Source: Geothrix fermentans DSM 14018
Lineage (GTDB): Bacteria > Acidobacteriota > Holophagae > Holophagales > Holophagaceae
NCBI RefSeq assembly: GCF_000428885.1
Contig: NZ_AUAU01000016.1
Location: forward strand, 45,714 to 109,713
DNA length: 64,000 nucleotides
Reading direction: 5' to 3'
Shown here in pieces: positions 8,433 to 16,808 of this stretch. The position numbers were made by a program, and so were the translations under genes. Below the pieces are notes generated by a model. It worked only from the letters and a program-made list of their open reading frames with translations. It did not search any database and was not told the origin of the DNA. Each line of letters opens with the position of its first letter. Positions within the stretch are counted from its first letter, which is position 1.

Positions 8433-8801
8433 AATCCTGTTCATCCAGCTTTCAATCCTGTTACCTGATTATCGGCGAGCCTCAGCCAGAAAAGCGGAAC
8501 GCAGAGGGCGCAGAGACCGCCCTTCGGGCGCACGGAGAGCGCGGAGGGAGCTCGACCCACCATGCGTGGGCCCGCCGAAGGCGGCCTCCGGCGTTGCCGG
8601 AGGTCATGGGGTGCGCGACCCTGGCGCCCCCCATGGAGCCCACGCTTGCGAAGCTGCACCCCCAAATCAGCCGCAGCCCCGTTTTCAATCTGTGCAAATC
8701 TGTGGATCCGAGGCCGTTTCTCCGTCATCTCCGGCTCCAGCCTTTCATCTTGCGAACATGGGGCTGAGCTTGGCCGATGAGCAGGTCCTGTTAATCCTGT
8801 C
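8433..8801. repeat. Mosaic inverted repeat, copy B (partner of 6334-6660)
   Basis: Inverted, nearly identical copy of 6334-6660; its outer end at 8785-8801 is the exact reverse complement of 6334-6350. Relative to copy A it has about 43 additional bases containing the hairpin CCTCCGGCGTTGCCGGAGG. The 8236-8819 interval holds this repeat and the 8262-8415 unit, and no gene that I can support. Confidence 0.9.
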
Positions 8802-8819
8802 TTCGCTTTCGCTTGAAGG

Positions 8820-9908
8820 ATGCCCGTGCTCCTCTCCGTCCCCATCGCCCTCCTCGCCTTGGCCCAACCCACGGCTCCCACCTTCCGCGCCGACCTGGAC
8901 GCCGGACGCTACCTCAAGGTGCTGGGGGAGTCCGAGGCCCGGCTGCGCCAGAACCCGAACGACGCGGCGGCCTGGGCCGCCAAGTCCCAGGCCCTGTCCA
9001 GCCTCCAGCGCTTCACCGAGGCCCACGCCGCCGCGGACCGGGCCCTGGCCGCGAATTCGAGCCTGGCGGATGCCCTGCTGGCCCGGGGCCTCGCGCGGGC
9101 GGGCGAGGCCATCCGCCAGCGCGACCTCGGCAGCCTGCGCGGCGCCCTGGGCGCCATGGACGACCTCCGCGCCGCCACTGCGGCGGATCCCACCCTGGCC
9201 CCCGCCTGGATGAGCCTGGGCCTGGCCTATGAGATGCTGCCCGGCCTCCTGGGCGGCTCCACAAAGAAAGCCCTGCGCTGCGCCGACCAGCTGCGCCGCG
9301 TGGCTCCGGCCCGGGGCGACTTGCTCCAGGCCCTGGTGCTCGTGGAGGAGGACAAGTGGCGCGAGGCCGAGCCCTATTTCGGCCGCGCCCTGGCCCTCAC
9401 CCCCCAGGATCCCGAGGTGGTGGGCCAGTGGCTGGACGCCCTGGATCGCCGCCCCGCCAAGAAGGCCCTGGGCGAGGCCGGGAAGAACGCCCGCCTGCTG
9501 GCCGAGGCCCAGCGCCTCCTCCCCGGCGTGCGCACCCGCGCCCGCGGCGTGGCCGCCGTCAGCGACGCCTACCTGCACGGCGGCCGGCCGGACCTCGCCT
9601 GGCAGGTGGCCCAGAACCACCTCCCCCAGGTGGACGCCCCCAGCCTCCTGCGCCTCCAACTCGGCAAGGTGGCCGCCAGCAGCGGCCTTCACCGCCCAGA
9701 GGGCCTCGCCGCCCTCGACCAGGTGCTCCGCGAACCCCTCGAAGGTGGCGCCGCCGGCTATCCCGGCGCCTGGTGGCGCAAAGGCCAGATCCTCCAGGGC
9801 CTCGGCCGCAGGGACGAAGCCCGCAAGGCCGCCCAGGAAGCTCTCAAGCTTGATCCGAAGCATCGCGGGGCGAGGGAGCTGATGGACGCATTGGAGCAGG
9901 ATCGCTGA
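8820..9908 (+). CDS. Secreted or periplasmic tetratricopeptide-repeat protein
   Basis: A 362-residue protein beginning with a short hydrophobic stretch (PVLLSVPIALLALAQ) that looks like a signal peptide. After it come helix-turn-helix TPR-like units, for example DAGRYLKVLGESEARLRQNP, FTEAHAAADRALAANSSLA, KWREAEPYFGRALALTPQDP and, at the C-terminus, RRDEARKAAQEALKLDPKH. Such repeats act as protein-binding scaffolds; no enzymatic domain is visible. The start has GAAGG directly against the ATG, so initiation may be inefficient or the true start slightly different. The repeat block ends only 18 bases upstream, so its promoter must lie in or be supplied by that repeat. Confidence 0.75.
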   Translation: MPVLLSVPIALLALAQPTAPTFRADLDAGRYLKVLGESEARLRQNPNDAAAWAAKSQALSSLQRFTEAHAAADRALAANSSLADALLARGLARAGEAIRQRDLGSLRGALGAMDDLRAATAADPTLAPAWMSLGLAYEMLPGLLGGSTKKALRCADQLRRVAPARGDLLQALVLVEEDKWREAEPYFGRALALTPQDPEVVGQWLDALDRRPAKKALGEAGKNARLLAEAQRLLPGVRTRARGVAAVSDAYLHGGRPDLAWQVAQNHLPQVDAPSLLRLQLGKVAASSGLHRPEGLAALDQVLREPLEGGAAGYPGAWWRKGQILQGLGRRDEARKAAQEALKLDPKHRGARELMDALEQDR

Positions 9909-10016
9909 CCTTTTGCGTCACTCCCTTGACGCATTCCCGGACCCGGGGCCCGCAAGGCCGCGGAACGCCGTCACGATCGCCTTTCAAACCAAGGATTCGC
10001 CTTCTTGCTGGCACCT

Positions 10017-10032
10017 TGGCACGGAGGTTGAT
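10017..10032 (+). promoter_or_regulatory. Putative sigma-54 (-24/-12) promoter of the pilin gene
   Basis: TGGCACGGAGGTTGAT matches the sigma-54 consensus TGGCAC-N5-TTGC with GG and the -12 G ten bases apart, and one mismatch (A for C at -12). It sits 37 bases before the pilin ATG. Pilin genes of many bacteria use sigma-54 with PilR-type activators, so the placement fits. Confidence 0.6.
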
Positions 10033-10068
10033 ACTTTATGCCCGGCAACCGCCCATAGGAGAGACCAC

Positions 10069-10617
10069 ATGAAGAACCAGAAGGGCTTCACCCTCATCGA
10101 GCTGCTGCTCGTGCTGGCCATCATCGGCATCATCAGCGCCATCGCCATCCCCGCCCTGCTCGGTCAGCGCGCCCGCGCCCGCGACAAGAGCTGCCAGGAG
10201 AACGCCACGGGCCTGATCTCCGATTCCATCGCCGCCTATGACCGCGCCTCCGAGGCCGGCATTGCCCCCGCCGATGGCGCTGGACTCTGGCTCGTCCTGA
10301 CCACCGATGTGGCGCCCCTGAAGGCCGCCGCCATCCACGTCACCACGGACAAGAACCCCTGGGCCGGCACCGCTGGCGCCGCCAACAATGCCTTCAGCGT
10401 CATGGCAGCGCTTGGCACCGCGGATGAGGCTGGTGCCCGCGCCCTGGCCACCACCCTCGGCACCGTGGGTTCCGGCTTCCTGCCCCCCACCGCCGCCGCT
10501 GCCGGCGTCCCCGGCGTGGCCGGCGCCATCGGCGTGGGTGTGCAGCTGAACGGCACCTTCAAGGACGGCACGGGTGCGGACCAGTCGGTCTTCACCAAGG
10601 TCGGCGCCATCGACTAA
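10069..10617 (+). CDS. pilA: Type IV major pilin-like protein
   Basis: A 182-residue prepilin. The six-residue leader ends MKNQKG and is followed by FTLIELLLVLAIIGIISAIA, the class III signal cut by the prepilin peptidase before Phe, with the conserved Glu at mature position 5. The hydrophobic helix forms the fibre core; the rest is an Ala/Gly-rich globular head. AGGAGA lies nine bases upstream of the ATG, and a sigma-54-like promoter lies further up. A strong terminator follows at once, so the gene is monocistronic. The pilus motor genes are nearby on the other strand. The head has only one Cys (SCQEN), so the usual disulfide loop is absent. Confidence 0.88.
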   Translation: MKNQKGFTLIELLLVLAIIGIISAIAIPALLGQRARARDKSCQENATGLISDSIAAYDRASEAGIAPADGAGLWLVLTTDVAPLKAAAIHVTTDKNPWAGTAGAANNAFSVMAALGTADEAGARALATTLGTVGSGFLPPTAAAAGVPGVAGAIGVGVQLNGTFKDGTGADQSVFTKVGAID

Positions 10618-10636
10618 CACGATTTCCAGTCGTGCG

Positions 10637-10667
10637 ACGGGGATCCCAACTGGGGTCCCCGTTTTTT
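10637..10667 (+). terminator. Rho-independent terminator of the pilin gene
   Basis: The stem ACGGGGA / TCCCCGT with additional CCC/GGG pairs inside is followed directly by six T residues. It starts about 20 bases after the pilin stop. Confidence 0.9.
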
Positions 10668-10750
10668 GTGAGTTCCATCCAGATCGCCCCCGGATTCCCC
10701 CGTGGGCCGTGGATGGGCGAGAATGAACGTGGAATCCTGGGAGTGACGAG

Positions 10751-11644
10751 ATGACCGTGGCCATCCAATCGGCGGGGCTGACACGCCGCTTCGGGAAGAT
10801 GCTGGCGATCCAAGGGCTGGATCTCTCCGTCCAGGCCGGAACCATCACGGCCTTCCTGGGGCCCAACGGCGCAGGCAAGACCACGACCATCTCCCTGCTC
10901 CTCGGTCTGCTGAAGGCCGATGGCGGCACCTGCGAGGTTCTCGGGCTTCCGCCTGGCCATCCGGAGGCCCTGGCCAGGATCGGAGCCCTGGTGGAATCGC
11001 CCTCCCTCTACGATCACCTGACCGGGTGGGAGAACCTGGAGATCACCCGGCTGATGCGGGGCGCCCCCGCCTCGGACATCGACCGGGTGTTGAAGCTGGT
11101 GGATCTGGCGCGGGACGCCCGGCGCCCGGTCCGGGAGTACTCCCTGGGCATGCGCCAGCGGCTGGGCATGGCCCTGGCCCTGCTGGGGGACCCGCGGCTG
11201 CTCATCCTCGACGAGCCCACCAACGGGCTGGACCCCTCAGGCATCCAGGACATGCGCGAGCTGATCCGCAGCCTGCCCAGGCAGGCGGGGACGACGGTGT
11301 TCCTGTCCAGCCACCTCCTGGCGGAGGTGGAGCAGGTCGCGGAAGACCTGGTGGTCATCCACAAGGGGCGGCTCCGCTACCAGGGTTCCACGCTGGGCCT
11401 GGGGACCGCTGGCCCGGCGGAGCTGATGGTGCGCGTGGGCGAGGCGACCAAGGCCCAGGCGGCCCTTGGAGCCTTGGGCTTCCCGGTCCGGGAGGCGGAT
11501 GGGCGCCTGTGGATCCAGGCCACGGAGGAGGAAGCGCCGCGGATCGCGGCCACCCTGGTGGAGCAGGGGTGCACCCTCTACGAGCTGGCACCCCACAAGG
11601 TGAATCTGGAAGCCCGGTTCCTGGCGTTGCTGGAGGAGGCATGA
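10751..11644 (+). CDS. ABC transporter ATP-binding protein (BcrA/NatA type)
   Basis: A 297-residue ATPase with Walker A GPNGAGKTT, signature YSLGMRQRL, Walker B LLILDEPTNGLD and H-loop SSHLLAE. The C-terminal 80 residues form the small extra domain seen in bacitracin/lantibiotic-type (BcrA, NatA, NosF) exporters. It would energise the two permeases that follow, overlapping the first by four bases (ATGA). Such systems give self-protection against or export of peptide antibiotics, or move other hydrophobic compounds; the cargo is not identifiable. The start is an ATG shortly after a GGGAGTGACGAG ribosome site. Confidence 0.92.
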   Translation: MTVAIQSAGLTRRFGKMLAIQGLDLSVQAGTITAFLGPNGAGKTTTISLLLGLLKADGGTCEVLGLPPGHPEALARIGALVESPSLYDHLTGWENLEITRLMRGAPASDIDRVLKLVDLARDARRPVREYSLGMRQRLGMALALLGDPRLLILDEPTNGLDPSGIQDMRELIRSLPRQAGTTVFLSSHLLAEVEQVAEDLVVIHKGRLRYQGSTLGLGTAGPAELMVRVGEATKAQAALGALGFPVREADGRLWIQATEEEAPRIAATLVEQGCTLYELAPHKVNLEARFLALLEEA

Positions 11645-12402
11645 CCGCCCTGCGGCCCTTCTTCCAGGCTGAACGGGTCAAGTGGCGCAAGAGCTGGCTG
11701 CTGGTCACGGCAGTCCTGGCCCCCCTGTGCCAGACGGGCTTCCTGGCGGTGATCTTCTGGTTCTCCGAAAACCGGATCCGCATGTTCAAGCCGGGCTTCC
11801 AGTTCTGGCTGGAACTGAACTTCGCGGCGTGGAACCTGGTGGTGATGCCCATCGTCACGGCCCTCATCTGCGAGCTGTCCTGGGAGCAGGAACGGGAGGC
11901 CCGGGCCTGGAACCTGCTCCTGATCCAGCCCGTACCCAGGCGCACCCACTACCTGGTGAAGGTTCTCAGCCACTTCGCCTTGATCACGGCCTCCCTGGTG
12001 CTGCTCGCCCTCCTGCTCCTGCTCGGCGGGCTCGTCCTCCAAAGCCGGCCCGGCTTGCTGATGGGCCCCCTGCCCCTGGCCACCTTCGCGCGGTTCCTCG
12101 GCTATTCGGCCTTGGCCCTGGCGGCGGTGGCGGCCTTCCAGACCTGGCTGGCCATGCGGATCCCCGGATTGTGGATCGGCTTGGCGGCGGCCCTGGCCGG
12201 AAGCTGGCTGACCCAGCGGCTGGTGGATGGATCCGCCCTGATTCAATTCCTGCCGTGGGGGTTGGCGGCCCAGGCCACCCTCGTGTTCGAGCGCTGGCGC
12301 CTCCTTCCGTGGGCGCACGCTCTGGGCAATCTGGCCTCCGCGGGGGTGCTGGTGCTTCTCGGAGCCAGCGATTTCACCCGGCGCCACGAACCCCGCGCCT
12401 GA
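11641..12402 (+). CDS. ABC-2 type permease, subunit 1
   Basis: A 253-residue membrane protein with about six hydrophobic segments (for example residues 19-42, 64-82, 107-130, 145-163 and the C-terminal LASAGVLVLLGASDF). It has the layout of lantibiotic-immunity/BcrB-type permeases: a short cytoplasmic N-terminus, E-W-E-R-x-A (SWEQEREARAWNLL) after the second helix, and a loop after the third helix. It starts at an ATG overlapping the ATPase stop, indicating coupling. With the next gene it should form a heterodimeric membrane domain. Confidence 0.85.
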   Translation: MTALRPFFQAERVKWRKSWLLVTAVLAPLCQTGFLAVIFWFSENRIRMFKPGFQFWLELNFAAWNLVVMPIVTALICELSWEQEREARAWNLLLIQPVPRRTHYLVKVLSHFALITASLVLLALLLLLGGLVLQSRPGLLMGPLPLATFARFLGYSALALAAVAAFQTWLAMRIPGLWIGLAAALAGSWLTQRLVDGSALIQFLPWGLAAQATLVFERWRLLPWAHALGNLASAGVLVLLGASDFTRRHEPRA

Positions 12403-12412
12403 GGAGCATCCC

Positions 12413-13327
12413 GTGCGACCCTTCACCCGCCTGATGACCGCCGAAGGCCTGAAATTGCGCCGCTCCCCGGCCCTTCGCCTGGTCTGGCTGCTCCCGCTCC
12501 TGTTCATCCTCGTGGAGGGGTTCTTCATCGAGCGCCCGTTCCTGAGCCTCCGGACCCTGACGCCGAAGGCCCAAACCACCTGGGACCTGCTGCAGGTCAA
12601 GATGGTGGTGGCCCTGTGGGGCGGGTTCTTCCACCCCCTGATGCTGGCCATCCTCCCGGCCCTGATCTTCAGACCCGAGCACCGGTTCAAGACCTGGCGT
12701 CACCTGCACGCCATGCCCCTGGCCCGCCGCGGCATCTTCCTGGCGAAGGCCATCTACACGCTGCTGCTGAGCGCGGCCCTGCTGATCCTCATCGGTCTGC
12801 TGCTCGCGGTGGAGCGGAAGTTCATGGGATGGATGAACCCCCTGTTGGCCTTCCCCTTGCACGGGCTGCAGGTGGCGAAAACGCTTGGCTGGTTGTGGCT
12901 GGGCAGCCTGCCCGTGATGGCCATCTATCTGTGGGTCTCGGACCGCATCAACAGCCTGGCGGTGCCTGTGGTCTTCGGCCTGGTGGGCCTGCTGCTCACC
13001 ATCGCCCTCACCGGCCAGGAGCTGCCCCAGCCCTGGCGCCGCGACCTCATCCCATGGGTGCTGCCCTATGCCGCGGCAGAGCAGGTGATCCACCAGGGGC
13101 CCGCCCAGCAGGAGGGGCACATGGCACTGAAGGAGTTCCAGCCGGAGCCCAACGTGCTGCGCCTCCCCAGCGGGAAGAAGATCCGCACCTGGCAGAACGT
13201 CCCCGATGAGGTGCTGTTCCCTCCGCCGCCGCCGACACCCGCCTGGCTGTTGGCTGCGTTCAGCCTGGGTGCCGGCGTGCTGCTCCTCGGCCTCGGCTAT
13301 GCAGACGCCGGACGGAACCGGGTCTGA
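12413..13327 (+). CDS. ABC-2 type permease, subunit 2
   Basis: A 304-residue membrane protein, the second permease of the same exporter. It opens MRPFTRLMTAEGLKLRRSPA, resembling the start of subunit 1 (FFQAERVKWRKSW), and has the E-x-x-x-K-x-W stretch EHRFKTWRHLHAMPLARR. A hydrophilic loop around residues 215-260 is longer than in subunit 1. GAGGAG stands six bases ahead of the GTG start, ten bases after the previous gene ends. The C-terminal helix is followed by a short basic tail. No regulator is adjacent; the next gene is convergent. Confidence 0.82.
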   Translation: MRPFTRLMTAEGLKLRRSPALRLVWLLPLLFILVEGFFIERPFLSLRTLTPKAQTTWDLLQVKMVVALWGGFFHPLMLAILPALIFRPEHRFKTWRHLHAMPLARRGIFLAKAIYTLLLSAALLILIGLLLAVERKFMGWMNPLLAFPLHGLQVAKTLGWLWLGSLPVMAIYLWVSDRINSLAVPVVFGLVGLLLTIALTGQELPQPWRRDLIPWVLPYAAAEQVIHQGPAQQEGHMALKEFQPEPNVLRLPSGKKIRTWQNVPDEVLFPPPPPTPAWLLAAFSLGAGVLLLGLGYADAGRNRV

Positions 13328-13357
13328 CCGGTCACATCCTCCGGGCTGGGCTCCGGC

Positions 13358-13807
13358 TCAGTGCAGCCGTTCCAATTCCTGTCCGGCCTGGTTGGTCTTG
13401 TAGGCGGTAGCCCCGTTCAGATGGGTGTCCTTGACCGTCAGGGTGTAGGTCAGGCCGCTGGCATCCACCACCAGGTTGTAATCCATCTTGCTGTTCCCCT
13501 GGGGCACGAAGGTCGGGAGGAGGGTCGGGCCGCTGGCGGCGCTGCCGTCGGCCTTCCAGTCGTAGGTGCCGGCCACGGCGTAGATGCCCGACTCGGCCCG
13601 GCGGTTCTCAAGGGACATCTGGAGGGTCTTGGTGTTGGCCATGGCGTCGCCGATGACCCGGGCCCGGCGCCGCTGCCCCATGTAGCTGGGGATGGCGATG
13701 GCGCTGAGGATGCCGATGATGGCCAGCACCAGCAGCAATTCGACCATGGAAAAACCGCGGGCCGAACGAGGGGAGCGACGCGAGAGTCGGGACAATAAGC
13801 CGGACAT
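13358..13807 (-). CDS. Type IV pilin-like (minor pilin/pseudopilin) protein
   Basis: A 149-residue prepilin-like protein with a long basic leader (SRLSRRSPRSARG) before the cleavage site and FSMVELLLVLAIIGILSAIA, including Glu at mature position 5. The short head domain is polar. It is the last gene of the pilB-pilT-pilC transcription unit, so it is probably a minor pilin that primes or tips the fibre, or a pseudopilin; PilA at 10069 is the likelier major subunit. GGAGG precedes the ATG by four bases. Upstream in-frame codons back to 13876 overlap pilC and lack support. Confidence 0.85.
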   Translation of the reverse strand: MSGLLSRLSRRSPRSARGFSMVELLLVLAIIGILSAIAIPSYMGQRRRARVIGDAMANTKTLQMSLENRRAESGIYAVAGTYDWKADGSAASGPTLLPTFVPQGNSKMDYNLVVDASGLTYTLTVKDTHLNGATAYKTNQAGQELERLH

Positions 13808-13856
13808 GGAACCTCCATTGGTTCTGGATCGGATGCAAGGGCCGTGCGAACCCAGG

Positions 13857-15059
13857 TCAATCCTTCCCGAACACATTGGCCAGGTTGAAGATGGGCAGGT
13901 ACATGGCGACCACGATGAAGCCGATGATGCCGCCGAGCATGGCGATCATGATGGGTTCCATGAGGCTGGTGAGATTGGCCACGGCGTTGTCCACCTCGTC
14001 CTCGTAGAAATCGGCCACCTTGGCCAGCATGGCATCCAGGGCGCCCGTGGCCTCGCCCACGCCCACCATCTGCACCACCATGGGCGGGAAGACCTTGGTC
14101 TCCGCCAGGGGCGTGGCGATGTTGCGGCCCTGCTCCACGGCATCCTTGGACTTGAGGATGGCGTTCTGGATGACCATGTTGCCGGCGGTGCGGGCTGTGA
14201 TGTCCATGCCTTCGAGGATGGGCACGCCGGAGCTGATGAGGGTGCCGAGGGTGCGGCAGAAGCGGGCCACGGCGGTCTTGCGGAGGACATCGCCGATGAT
14301 GGGGATCTTCAGCATGAGCGAATCGATCTGGAGGCGGCCCGCGGGCGTCTTGTAGTACTGGCGCAGGCCCACCACGATGAGCGCGATGGCGATGATGATG
14401 ATCCAGCTGTAGTTGATGAGTATGCTGGAGAGGGCCATACAGACCAGGGTGGGGAAGGGCAGCTTGCTGCCCAGGCCGTCATACATGGCCGAGAACACGG
14501 GGATGACCTTCACCATGATGATCACCACCACGGCGATGGCGATGGTGATGACGGCCACGGGGTAGGTCATGGCACCCTTCACCTTGGCGGTCAACTTCAC
14601 GGCCTTCTCGATGTAGCCCGAGAGGCGCTGGAGGATGACGTCCAGGATGCCGCCGCTCTCGCCGGCGCCCACCATGTTCACGTAGAGGTCGTCGAAGGCC
14701 TTGGGGTGCTTGGAGAGGGCCGCCTGGAGGGTGAGGCCCTTCTCCACATCCAGCCGTACGGCCTCGATGATCTTCTGGAAGCCCTTGTCCTGCTGCTGGG
14801 CACCCAGGATCTCCAGGCACTGCACCAGGGGCAGGCCCGCATCGATCATCACGCTGAACTGCCGGGTGAAGATGGCCAGTTCCTTGGGTTTCACCTTGCC
14901 GAAGGACTTGGTGCCCTTGGCGGCCATGGCGCTGATGGACGTGACCTCGATGCCGTTGCGCTTGAGGGTGGCCGTGGCGGCATCCCGGGAGTCGGACACC
15001 AGGACGCCCTCCTGGGCCTCCCCCAGACGGTTCTTGCCTTTCCAGGCGTATGCGGGCAT
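13857..15059 (-). CDS. pilC: Type IV pilus inner-membrane platform protein PilC
   Basis: A 400-residue GspF/PilC-family protein that anchors the assembly and retraction ATPases at the inner membrane. It shows two copies of the T2SSF domain: the first around FTRQFSVMIDAGLPLVQCLE, the second around ARFCRTLGTLISSGVPILEG. Each ends in hydrophobic helices, and the final segment LGGIIGFIVVAMYLPIFNL is the conserved C-terminal membrane span. VGVGEATGALDAML and VGAGESGGILDVIL are the repeated family motifs. Length and features are typical. It lies between pilT and the pilin-like gene on the same strand. Confidence 0.96.
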   Translation of the reverse strand: MPAYAWKGKNRLGEAQEGVLVSDSRDAATATLKRNGIEVTSISAMAAKGTKSFGKVKPKELAIFTRQFSVMIDAGLPLVQCLEILGAQQQDKGFQKIIEAVRLDVEKGLTLQAALSKHPKAFDDLYVNMVGAGESGGILDVILQRLSGYIEKAVKLTAKVKGAMTYPVAVITIAIAVVVIIMVKVIPVFSAMYDGLGSKLPFPTLVCMALSSILINYSWIIIIAIALIVVGLRQYYKTPAGRLQIDSLMLKIPIIGDVLRKTAVARFCRTLGTLISSGVPILEGMDITARTAGNMVIQNAILKSKDAVEQGRNIATPLAETKVFPPMVVQMVGVGEATGALDAMLAKVADFYEDEVDNAVANLTSLMEPIMIAMLGGIIGFIVVAMYLPIFNLANVFGKD

Positions 15060-15148
15060 GCGGACCTCGGCGAGCTAGGAACGGTGGTGAACCCAGGATA
15101 GGCAGGAATGGATCAGTGGTGAAGACCTAATGGGTCGAGCAGAAAGGT

Positions 15149-16339
15149 TTAGGTGTACTTGATGTTGGGGTTCCGTCCGCCCAGGGCGGGGTTGCTGGTG
15201 GTGGCGGACTGGGCGGCGGCGGCGGCCCGGCCGCCGGCGGCGCCCACACCCACGCCCCGGTTGATGAGCTCCCGCAGCTCATCGGTGTTGGAGGAGTACT
15301 CGAAGGCCTGCTCCTGGGTGATCTCCTTGCGGAGCACCAGGTCCGAGAGGCTCTGGTTGAAGGTCTGCATGCCGTACTTGGACTGGCCGGACTGCATGGT
15401 GCCGTAGATCTGGTGGATCTTGTCCTCGCGGATGAGGTTCCGGATGGCGGAGTTGGGGATCATGATCTCCAGGGCCAGGGCCCGGCCCTTGCCGCTGGCC
15501 TTGGGGATGAGGCTCTGGCAGATGACGCCTTCCAGCACCAGGGAGAGCTGGGCGCGGATCTGGGCCTGCTGGTGGCTGGGGAACACGTCCACGATGCGGT
15601 TGATGGTCTGCACCGTGCTGTTGGTGTGCAGGGTGCCGAAGGTGAGGTGGCCCGTCTCGGCGATGGTGAGGGCCGATTCGATGGTCTCCAGGTCGCGCAT
15701 CTCGCCCACCAGCACCACGTCGGGATCCTGGCGCAGGGCCGAGCGCAGGGCCTTCTTGAAGCTGTGGGTGTCCGCGTGGATCTCCCGCTGGTTCACCAGG
15801 GCGCGCTTGTGCTTGTGGACGTATTCCACCGGATCCTCGATGGTGAGGATGTGCACGGGCTCCTCGGTGTTGATCTTGTCGATCATGGCGGCCAGCGTCG
15901 TGGATTTGCCGGAGCCCGTCACCCCGGTCACCAGTACCAGGCCCCGCGGCTTGTCGCAGAGGGCCTGGACCGAGGGGGGCAGGCCCAGCAGGTCGAAGCT
16001 GCGGATGTTCTCGGGGATGGTGCGGAACACGCCCGCCGTGGCGCCCCGCTGGTTGAAGACGTTGGCGCGGAAGCGGGCCACGCCCTGGAGGCCGAAGGAG
16101 AAGTCCACCTCCAGGTCCTCCTCCAGGCGGTGCTTCTGCTGGTCCGTCATGACGCCGTAGCAGAGCCAGCGGGTCTGGGAGGCATCCATGGGCGGCAGCT
16201 TGAGGGGCACCATGCGCCCGTCGATGCGGATCTGCGGCGCGGACTCCGTGGTGATGTGGAGGTCCGTGCCCCCGTACTCCACCATCGTCTTGAGCAGCTG
16301 CTGCAGCGGAGCTACGTAGTTGGAACCGATCTCGCTCAT
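15149..16339 (-). CDS. pilT: Type IV pilus retraction ATPase PilT
   Basis: A 396-residue hexameric ATPase that depolymerises the pilus and drives twitching. Walker A is GVTGSGKST (about 139-147), the Asp box is TIEDPVEY, Walker B is DPDVVLVGEMRD, and the His box holds AETGHLTFGTLHTN. The PilT-specific SAIRNLIRED motif, needed for retraction, is present at the C-terminal side, which separates it from PilU-like paralogues. The tail is extended and Ala/Gly-rich, longer than in many PilT proteins. GAGGTTC precedes the ATG. The GxxExxY cassette sits in the short gap between pilB and this gene. Confidence 0.97.
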   Translation of the reverse strand: MSEIGSNYVAPLQQLLKTMVEYGGTDLHITTESAPQIRIDGRMVPLKLPPMDASQTRWLCYGVMTDQQKHRLEEDLEVDFSFGLQGVARFRANVFNQRGATAGVFRTIPENIRSFDLLGLPPSVQALCDKPRGLVLVTGVTGSGKSTTLAAMIDKINTEEPVHILTIEDPVEYVHKHKRALVNQREIHADTHSFKKALRSALRQDPDVVLVGEMRDLETIESALTIAETGHLTFGTLHTNSTVQTINRIVDVFPSHQQAQIRAQLSLVLEGVICQSLIPKASGKGRALALEIMIPNSAIRNLIREDKIHQIYGTMQSGQSKYGMQTFNQSLSDLVLRKEITQEQAFEYSSNTDELRELINRGVGVGAAGGRAAAAAQSATTSNPALGGRNPNIKYT

Positions 16340-16366
16340 TTGAACCTCAGGAAAGGCAACTGCTTG

Positions 16367-16406
16367 GACAGGATTAACAGGATGAAAGGCAGGATTGACA
16401 GGATTA
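16367..16406. repeat. Left terminal repeat of GxxExxY cassette
   Basis: Forty bases composed of ACAGGATTAA / CAGGATGAAAGG / CAGGATTGA / CAGGATTA words. It supplies the stop codon of the cassette gene on the minus strand. Confidence 0.85.
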
Positions 16407-16793
16407 AGGCTGGCGCGGGGATCGGAATTTCTTTTTGATCTGGAGGCTTCGGGCGCCGAAATTCAGCAGCAAGGCCCGTTCCAGGCCCGTGGCAGTCAGA
16501 TAATTGACGACCTGAACTTCGTGCTCGGGGAGGATGGTCTGCACCGCCTTCAATTCGAGGATCAGCACACCTGCGACCAGGAGGTCCGCCCGGTACACCC
16601 CCACCAGTTCGTCCCGATAGCGAACCTCAAGTTTCACTTCTCGCTCAAACGGGATGCCCTCCAAAGCCATCTCAAGGGCCAGGGCATTCTGGTAGACCGC
16701 TTCGCTGAAGCCAGAGCCCAATGAGGAGTGCACCCGCATCGCCGCTCCGATCACCCGGCCTGACAATTCATCCTCAGCGGATTCGTCTCCCAT
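16404..16793 (-). CDS. GxxExxY protein (PD-(D/E)xK nuclease-like)
   Basis: A 129-residue protein of the GxxExxY family. The name-giving motif is GFSEAVY at residues 28-34. A nuclease-type metal site is suggested by Asp70 in RADLLV and the E-x-K at Glu80/Lys82 in LILELKAV, with the helix PEHEVQVVNYLTATGLERAL following. Family members are small and of unknown biological role. The gene is the sole cargo of a repeat-bounded unit lodged in the pil operon and is co-directional with it. GAAGGA stands eight bases before the ATG. Its stop lies in the terminal repeat, suggesting that gene and ends evolved as one unit. Confidence 0.88.
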   Translation of the reverse strand: MGDESAEDELSGRVIGAAMRVHSSLGSGFSEAVYQNALALEMALEGIPFEREVKLEVRYRDELVGVYRADLLVAGVLILELKAVQTILPEHEVQVVNYLTATGLERALLLNFGARSLQIKKKFRSPRQP

Positions 16794-16808
16794 CAGGCAA
16801 TCCTTCTT

